From contig JAKSTS010000039.1 in the NCBI GenBank assembly GCA_024402455.1, forward strand, positions 1 to 17,318: a stretch of DNA of 17,318 nt, read 5' to 3'. A program made the translations under genes and the position numbers. The notes under the pieces were generated by a model, which searched no databases, had not been told where the DNA came from, and saw only the letters and a list, made by a program, of their open reading frames with translations. This DNA comes from Treponemataceae bacterium (GTDB taxonomy: Bacteria > Spirochaetota > Spirochaetia > Treponematales > Treponemataceae). Of the stretch, positions 12,929 through 17,318 are shown one piece after another (the stretch's first letter is position 1; the number at the start of each line of letters is the position of its first letter).

Positions 12929-14618
12929 TTTTAATCTGCTGACTTCCTTCAAATACTTCAAGAGATTCATTTTTGATGGTTGAAGTCGAACTGCTTATTT
13001 CTGTCATTGTCTGCAATACTTGAGAACTTCCTGCTGCCTGTTCGTCCATAGAAGCTTTTATTTTTAATTCTTTGTCTTTGACATTATTTGTCATTTCAAA
13101 GATTTCTTCAAATTCTTTCTGAATGTCTTTAGTATTCAAAACTACAGCATTTAGCGCTTCTTTGAATTCCTTTAACTGTTCAGTAATAATCTTGCTCTGC
13201 GCATTTGAATTTTCTGCAAGTTTTCTGATTTCATCTGCAACAACAGCAAAACCTTTGCCCGAATTACCTGCATGTGCTGCTTCAATTGCCGCATTCATTG
13301 CAAGCAAGTTTGTCTGGCTTGCAATTTTACTTACAACAGAACTTGCTTCAAGAAGACTGTCTGACTTTTCCAGTATCGAGTTGGCGTATTCAACTGACTT
13401 ATAAATCTTTTGACGACCTTCTTCAGATTTTTCTCCAAGAATCTGAACTTCATTTGCATTGTTTTCAAGAATGGCTGTAACCGAACGTATATTTGCAACC
13501 ATCTGCTGAACCGCAGCTGAAGCTTCTGTTACTTCTGAAACCTGTGACTGAATTGCATTATCAAGCAGCGAAGTTCTCGAAAGCATTTCATCTACTGTCG
13601 AATTTGATTCTTCCACATTGTTCAGCTGGAAATTAATTTTCTGCTGAATGTTTTCTATGCTGCTCATAATTTTTGCTATGCTTTCATTTGATGTCGTTAA
13701 ATCGCGTGCAAGATTTTCTGAAGAGAAAACAGCTCCATCAACTGAAGACACGATTTTTGAAATTAAATCCTGCGTAATTGTATAGAAAGCATTCAAATCA
13801 TTTATAAGAATTCCAAATTCATTGCGGCTGAAAAGTTCAAGTTTTTCTGTTGAATAATCTTTTGCAGCAAGAGATTTAGACAACCCGGAAACTTCTTTTA
13901 CACGGTTAATGCTTTCTCTCATCAATGCATAAAAGTCAAGAACAATTGCAGCGGCACCGACAATGCCACCAGGCAAAATATATCTTTGGAAGAGCGCACC
14001 TGCAGAATATTTATTTACAACAGGCGAATAAATAACGCTGTTTGTATACAGAATTAAACCAAAGGCAGCAAAAACTGCAACATATATGGCTCTGCTTGTA
14101 AGCCGCGAAGACATATACTTCTTTTCAAATGGAACAGCCGAAAGGTTGCCTTCAAACAGACGTATAAAACGGAGAAAAAAGAATATTGAATACAAAAGTG
14201 AAAGCCCCAGAACGCTCATAAGTAGAGGTGCAAAATATCTGAACTCAATTCCACGAAGATAAAAAGCTGATTTTACGAGATATGAAATAATAATGCCGTT
14301 CAACAGCGAAACTATAACTATAACTTTTTCGGTAAGCTTTACAGTGTTGTTTGTTTTTTCAATTGATTCTGGTGAACCGTCATATTTATATATTTTTTTG
14401 AGCATTACAACATAAAAAGCTGCATAGCAGACCAAAAGCAATGTACTTGAAGAACAGATTGCAGGATGCATAAAAACATAAAATGTTGTCTGCAAATCGA
14501 AAATCTGAAGATAAACGCTCCATGTCCATCCAAGAAAAATCGGAACGCCAAAAAGCAATGCATAAACTAAATGCATTCTCATAGGAAAAGGTTTTATAAG
14601 ATTTTCTTTGTTTTCCAT
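12756..14618 (-). CDS. Methyl-accepting chemotaxis protein with six-helix membrane domain
   Basis: The protein has 620 residues; ATG 14618 follows AGGAG by 7 bases. Six hydrophobic segments (about 15-33, 50-72, 98-116, 129-150, 177-197, 214-233) form the N-terminal half, with only short loops and no periplasmic ligand domain or Cache/PAS domain. After a short linker comes a long coiled-coil signalling domain (about 285-620). The hairpin tip is [20 protein letters not shown], then [20 protein letters not shown] (432-471), the near-invariant CheA/CheW contact. It should modulate CheA activity in a membrane chemoreceptor array. Sensing may be by the membrane domain itself, for example of a hydrophobic or energetic cue, or through a partner; this is inference. 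The 3' end is duplicated further downstream. Confidence 0.92.
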   Translation of the reverse strand: MENKENLIKPFPMRMHLVYALLFGVPIFLGWTWSVYLQIFDLQTTFYVFMHPAICSSSTLLLVCYAAFYVVMLKKIYKYDGSPESIEKTNNTVKLTEKVIVIVSLLNGIIISYLVKSAFYLRGIEFRYFAPLLMSVLGLSLLYSIFFFLRFIRLFEGNLSAVPFEKKYMSSRLTSRAIYVAVFAAFGLILYTNSVIYSPVVNKYSAGALFQRYILPGGIVGAAAIVLDFYALMRESINRVKEVSGLSKSLAAKDYSTEKLELFSRNEFGILINDLNAFYTITQDLISKIVSSVDGAVFSSENLARDLTTSNESIAKIMSSIENIQQKINFQLNNVEESNSTVDEMLSRTSLLDNAIQSQVSEVTEASAAVQQMVANIRSVTAILENNANEVQILGEKSEEGRQKIYKSVEYANSILEKSDSLLEASSVVSKIASQTNLLAMNAAIEAAHAGNSGKGFAVVADEIRKLAENSNAQSKIITEQLKEFKEALNAVVLNTKDIQKEFEEIFEMTNNVKDKELKIKASMDEQAAGSSQVLQTMTEISSSTSTIKNESLEVFEGSQQIKNKMQNLSAISLEIGNEMSEITSNAGKITDTTKIVTQSSDENKQNMLDIQKEVNQFKL

Positions 14619-14907
14619 AGCAAATCTCCTAGATTGATTTAATTATAAAACTTTTAAAAAACAATTTTTTTTAAAATATCCATTTTTTTGGAAAATTACA
14701 AGTTTTTTCTTTAAAAACTACAATAATAAGATTTCCTCTATAAATATACGAATAAAATTCATTACTCGTATACAGGTAAATAAAATAACCACACAGACCA
14801 TGCAAAGCAGTCAAGTCAGTGCGGTTAAAAAGTGTTTCAAGCAGTGTTTATGCACACATTCTGGCATTCAGTTTTTTCTTTTTAAAAGCATTAAATCTGC
14901 ACAAGCT

Positions 14908-15143
14908 GTTTTGTCTTATTAATCAGCCTGAATGTCGAGTTATAAAATCCATAATTGTTCTTGCACTAACAAGACCTAAAAACAATCTGTCAGCCCGAAT
15001 TTATTAGCCATCGGCGGCTTTCAGCACGGGCTTCTTAATACAAGGGAGATGCTGAAATAAATTCAGCATGACAAAATAAATTTTACATCGCCTTTATAAA
15101 AACTCGACATTTGGGCTAATTAAAAATCAGAATAAGACAAAAC
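14908..15143. mobile_element. MITE-like palindromic element with imperfect terminal inverted repeats
   Basis: The left end GTTTTGTCTTATT (14908-14920) is the exact inverse of AATAAGACAAAAC (15131-15143). Further in, AATCAGCC then AATGTCGAGTT (14930-14940 region) is matched inversely by AACTCGACATT then GGGCTAATT (15101-15120), with a small loop-out on the right arm. The arms total about 40 bases and enclose about 145 bases without coding capacity. Inside, AGCCCG (14992-14997) and CGGGCT (15027-15032) form another inverted pair. No convincing target-site duplication flanks it. A large folded RNA downstream of the flavodoxin gene is the alternative. Confidence 0.5.
15049..15069. repeat. REP-like hairpin
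   Basis: ATGCTGAA and TTCAGCAT face each other around ATAAA, within the context GAG-hairpin-GACA. Hairpins of this form, with CTGAA and TTCAG arms preceding ATGACA, are a widespread dispersed intergenic repeat type in bacteria; the match is from memory of the pattern. It sits inside the larger palindromic element. Confidence 0.5.
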
Positions 15144-15160
15144 ATGCTGCATTCCAGCTT

Positions 15161-15706
15161 TTATTTCTGTTCCAGATATTTCAAAATCGGTTCAATATAT
15201 TTTTTGTCTGTAAGGTCATAAGACTGCGAAAGCATTTTTGCCATTTCTTTAAGGCTCGGGTCTTTTTTGGCTTTATTTTCAACCATTTTAGCAAACAACC
15301 CCATAAGCATACGGTTTTTTGCAGACATTTTATCATACGCATATCCGCCCGGACAGTAAAATACTTCGCAAACTTTGTGCTGCTCTTCTGCAAGAAGCCT
15401 GTTCAAAGTAACTTCAATAACAGGGCTTCCGGCAGGCGAACCGCCTGTTGCCCAGACTGCAAGTTTTTTTCCTGCTGCTGCCCAGTCAGAAATATTTTTC
15501 TTAAACCACGAAGCGCCATTTACACTGCCTGCACAGCACCAGCCGCCATAAATAAGTGCATCAAAATCATTCCAGCTGTCTTTTAAAGCTTTTCGCGCTT
15601 CGTTTAGTGCAAAAAGTTCTGCTTCATTTCCAAGGGCTTCTTTTAGCCATTCTGCATATTTTTTCGTAAAACCTGTTTCAGAACTGAAAATAACTGCTGT
15701 TTTCAT
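15161..15706 (-). CDS. Flavodoxin-domain protein
   Basis: The protein has 181 residues; ATG 15706 follows AAGGAG by 6 bases. MKTAVIFSSETGFTKKYAEWL holds the FMN-phosphate loop SSETGFT (8-14), a variant of the classic S/TxTGxT. LIYGGWCCAGSVNG (51-64) and LAVWATGGSPAGS (82-94) correspond to the two loops around the flavin ring. The C-terminal third (SAKNRMLMGLFAKMVENK) is helical and Lys-rich, beyond a minimal flavodoxin, and resembles flavodoxin-like proteins of the HemG/Flavodoxin_5 group. It likely acts as a cytoplasmic FMN electron carrier or small oxidoreductase; heme synthesis is not implied. It is the second gene of an operon, 10 bases after the MarR gene. Confidence 0.85.
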   Translation of the reverse strand: MKTAVIFSSETGFTKKYAEWLKEALGNEAELFALNEARKALKDSWNDFDALIYGGWCCAGSVNGASWFKKNISDWAAAGKKLAVWATGGSPAGSPVIEVTLNRLLAEEQHKVCEVFYCPGGYAYDKMSAKNRMLMGLFAKMVENKAKKDPSLKEMAKMLSQSYDLTDKKYIEPILKYLEQK

Positions 15707-15716
15707 CGCCAGCTCC

Positions 15717-16175
15717 TTATTTTGTTACTATTTTTGAAAGGTTATTTTCCATTTTAGAAAGAATCTGCAAAGTCAATTTCGCTTCTTCTTTAGAAATGCC
15801 GTCGTAAAGTTTGGCCATAAAATCTTTTTGCCGGTTCTGATATTTTTCACTTATATCTTCACTTTTTTTGGTAGCTGCAATTCTTAATTTACGCTGGTCA
15901 TTTTCGTCACGAGTCAATGTAACAATTCCTTTTGCTTCAAGTTTTTCAAGAATTACTTTTACATTTTGATGAGAACATCCCATTACTTCGGCAAGTTCGT
16001 TGGCAGTCGGTGGAGTTTCAAAAATTTTTAGACAAATTAATAATAAAAACTGCTTGTAAGTTATTTCTTCATAAAATGAATCGCCAACAGCCTGAAGATG
16101 ATTGCCAAAAATGTTTACCTGTCCAAACAAAGCATAGAATGGATCCATGTTTTCTACAATTTCCTGCGGTGTCAT
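15717..16175 (-). CDS. MarR-family transcriptional regulator
   Basis: The protein has 152 residues, typical for MarR. The winged helix is clear: ITYKQFLLLICLKIFE, then PTANELAEVMGCSHQNVKVIL (HTH, about 56-76), then the wing TLTRDENDQRKLRIAAT. N- and C-terminal helices would form the dimer interface. Cys66 lies at the recognition helix, and other cysteines are few, so redox control is possible but unproven. The start ATG 16175 has no ribosome site, and the promoter -10 ends 6 bases upstream, so the message is probably leaderless. A palindrome over the -10 and start codon suggests autorepression. The flavodoxin gene downstream is the probable regulated partner. Confidence 0.9.
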   Translation of the reverse strand: MTPQEIVENMDPFYALFGQVNIFGNHLQAVGDSFYEEITYKQFLLLICLKIFETPPTANELAEVMGCSHQNVKVILEKLEAKGIVTLTRDENDQRKLRIAATKKSEDISEKYQNRQKDFMAKLYDGISKEEAKLTLQILSKMENNLSKIVTK

Positions 16176-16210
16176 ACAGGTAACATATTACATGTATTTC
16201 AAAAAGTCAA
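16174..16210 (-). promoter_or_regulatory. marR promoter with overlapping operator
   Basis: On the minus strand TTGACT (16210-16205), a 17-base spacer and TATGTT (16187-16182) place the transcription start on the A of the ATG (16175). Covering the -10 and the start codon is a 24-bp near-perfect palindrome: left half ATACAGGTAA (16174-16183), centre CATA, right half TTACATGTAT (16188-16197), with one mismatch per half. This is the size and position of a MarR autoregulatory operator. Confidence 0.7.
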
Positions 16211-16375
16211 GCTTCATTTTTTGTATTACAAGCACTTTTCACCTGTAGAATTACAAGACTATGAATTAATTCAAAAGGTTTTGCAGTATCTAATATTCTT
16301 TATTAATACAACTTAATTGATATAAATAAAAAACCTCTGTACGAATAATTTTTTTTACTTTTTTAAATTTTTTCA

Positions 16376-16403
16376 TTGCATTTTTTTACGTTTTACTTAT
16401 ACT
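16376..16403 (+). promoter_or_regulatory. Promoter of the flotillin-like gene
   Basis: TTGCAT (16376-16381), 16 bases, then TATACT (16398-16403). Transcription would start near 16410, giving a leader of about 53 bases with AGGAG 7 bases before the ATG. The upstream T-tracts could act as an UP-like element. Confidence 0.55.
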
Positions 16404-16462
16404 ACAAAAAGAATCTTAAATGATTCTCAATAGATTTTTTTTATACAAACAGGAGAGTACTT

Positions 16463-17318
16463 ATGTCTGGTTTGTTCGTCATTATTGTTATTGCCGTAGT
16501 TCTGTTTCTGTTCTTGATTTCTTACAAGAAAGTTCCAAAGAACAGAATTGGAATTCGTGTTGGACCATTTGGTTCAAAAACTGTAACTGGAAAAGCAATT
16601 TTCGTAATTCCATTTTTACAGAGAATTGACTACATGACTCTTGAAAACATTCAGGTTGACTTTGTTTCAAAAGATTCAATTCCAACCCAGGATGCAATCA
16701 ACATTAAAGTTGACGCAGTTGCAAACATTTCAGTTTCTCAGGATCCTGAAACAATGAAACGCGCTGCTGCAAAGTTCATCGGTTATTCAACTGAAGACAT
16801 TGCACAGGTAGTAACTCCTGTTCTCGAAGGTAACATCCGTGAAATCATTTCTCAGATTAAACTCAAGGATTTGATTCAAGGTGATAAAAAAGTTCTTGCT
16901 GAAAAAGTTGCAGAAAATGTAAAACCTAATCTTATCGACTTGGGTCTTGAACTTACAACTTTCAACATTCAGAACTTCAAAGATGACAATGGTGTAATCA
17001 ACAATCTCGGTATTGAAAACACTGTTGCAATTTCTAAAGACGCTGCAAAAGCTAAAGCTGCTGCTGAAGCAGAAGTTAAAATTGCTCAGGCTCAGGCAGA
17101 TAAAGATGCAAACGACGCTCGCGTTGCTGCCGAACTTGAAATTGCCCAGAAACAGAATGATCTTGCCATCAAGAAAGCCGCATTACAGCTCCAGGCAGAT
17201 ACAGAAGCAGCAAAAGCAGAAGCTGCCAAAGGAATTGAAACTGAAAATCAGCGTAAGGTTCTCGAAATCAAAGCTGCTGATGCCAACATTGCAAGACAGG
17301 AAAAACAGATTGAAATTC
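16463..17318 (+). CDS. Flotillin-like SPFH-domain membrane protein, partial at right edge
   Basis: ATG 16463 follows AGGAG by 7 bases. The frame is open for 285 codons to the window edge. Residues 3-20 are one hydrophobic membrane segment (GLFVIIVIAVVLFLFLIS). Residues about 24-190 are an SPFH/band-7 domain: VPKNRIGIRVG, GKAIFVIPFLQRIDYM, DAINIKVDAVANI, LEGNIREIIS, LGLELTTFNIQNF. From about 193 the protein is a Glu/Ala/Lys/Gln-rich coiled coil with repeated EA and QA units (AEAEVKIAQAQADKDA), as in flotillins (FloT/YuaG), which oligomerise at membranes and organise functional microdomains. Flotillins are often followed by or next to an NfeD-type gene; that side is outside the window. Codon use is like that of ilvE, consistent with a well-expressed gene. 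Confidence 0.92.
   Translation, partial: MSGLFVIIVIAVVLFLFLISYKKVPKNRIGIRVGPFGSKTVTGKAIFVIPFLQRIDYMTLENIQVDFVSKDSIPTQDAINIKVDAVANISVSQDPETMKRAAAKFIGYSTEDIAQVVTPVLEGNIREIISQIKLKDLIQGDKKVLAEKVAENVKPNLIDLGLELTTFNIQNFKDDNGVINNLGIENTVAISKDAAKAKAAAEAEVKIAQAQADKDANDARVAAELEIAQKQNDLAIKKAALQLQADTEAAKAEAAKGIETENQRKVLEIKAADANIARQEKQIEI

Larger units (their letters stand above)
14619..15160. other. Long intergenic region with mobile-element-like repeat, no supported gene
   Basis: The 542 bases contain no credible coding sequence. The part next to mcp (14619-14800) is extremely AT-rich and should hold the mcp promoter; a possible minus-strand match is TTGTAG (14723-14718), 17 bases, TGTAAT (14700-14695). 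The part from 14908 to 15143 is a palindromic element described separately. Confidence 0.5.

Noticed and set aside
14819..15007. Open frame of 62 codons upstream of the palindromic element
   Set aside because: It has no ribosome site, runs into the repeat element and has no recognisable pattern.
16420..16697. Short frames on both strands over the flotillin start
   Set aside because: They overlap a clearly coding SPFH gene with a good promoter and ribosome site.

Overview
The window looks like chromosomal DNA of a Treponema-type spirochaete. The DNA is AT-rich, genes mostly begin with ATG behind AGGAG-type ribosome sites, and there are several lipoproteins or secreted proteins, a methyl-accepting chemotaxis protein (MCP) with the canonical signalling tip, and a secreted protein with a NADase-type glycan-binding C-terminus. 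The genus is an inference from style and content; no rRNA, tRNA or marker gene confirms it. I found no tRNA, rRNA, CRISPR array or complete insertion sequence.

Layout. (1) Bases 1-1700: the tail of a small XRE-type regulator, a convergent terminator, a minus-strand SIMPL-domain exported protein, and a small lipoprotein-like gene cut by one in-frame TAA. (2) Bases 1640-5190, minus strand: a DeaD/CsdA-like DEAD-box RNA helicase with a DbpA-type RNA-binding domain, an acidic linker and a basic RGG-like tail, preceded by a long structured leader; upstream of it lies an alpha/beta-hydrolase lipoprotein. (3) Bases 5390-8890, plus strand: a DUF134 plus NifX-like fusion with a His/Cys-rich tail and an operator-like palindrome at its promoter, the secreted glycan-binding protein, and a branched-chain aminotransferase (ilvE) with a strong terminator. 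(4) Bases 8925-10443, minus strand: two coupled family 2 glycosyltransferases. (5) Bases 10803-11588: an unrecognised membrane-anchored or secreted protein.

(6) Bases 11680-14618, minus strand, are the most unusual part. An intact MCP gene is followed by its terminator, then by a RelB/DinJ-YoeB toxin-antitoxin pair, and then by a second, diverged copy of the last 57 codons of the MCP gene with its own copy of the terminator. The toxin-antitoxin pair is therefore bracketed by direct repeats of about 255 bp derived from the MCP 3' end. This suggests insertion at, or recombination between, MCP 3' ends. (7) Bases 14619-15160 are intergenic and hold a palindromic MITE-like element with long imperfect inverted ends and an inner REP-like hairpin. 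(8) Bases 15161-16175, minus strand: a MarR-type regulator and a flavodoxin-like protein form a two-gene operon. Its promoter, a near-perfect palindrome and the start codon overlap, predicting a leaderless, autoregulated message. (9) From 16463 a flotillin-like SPFH protein runs off the right edge.

How the genes fit together: mostly these are independent transcription units separated by clear intrinsic terminators. Likely operons are the two glycosyltransferases, the toxin-antitoxin pair and the marR-flavodoxin pair. Redox or metal sensing (DUF134-NifX, MarR-flavodoxin) and envelope or secreted functions (SIMPL protein, hydrolase lipoprotein, glycan-binding protein, glycosyltransferases, flotillin) are the recurring themes.
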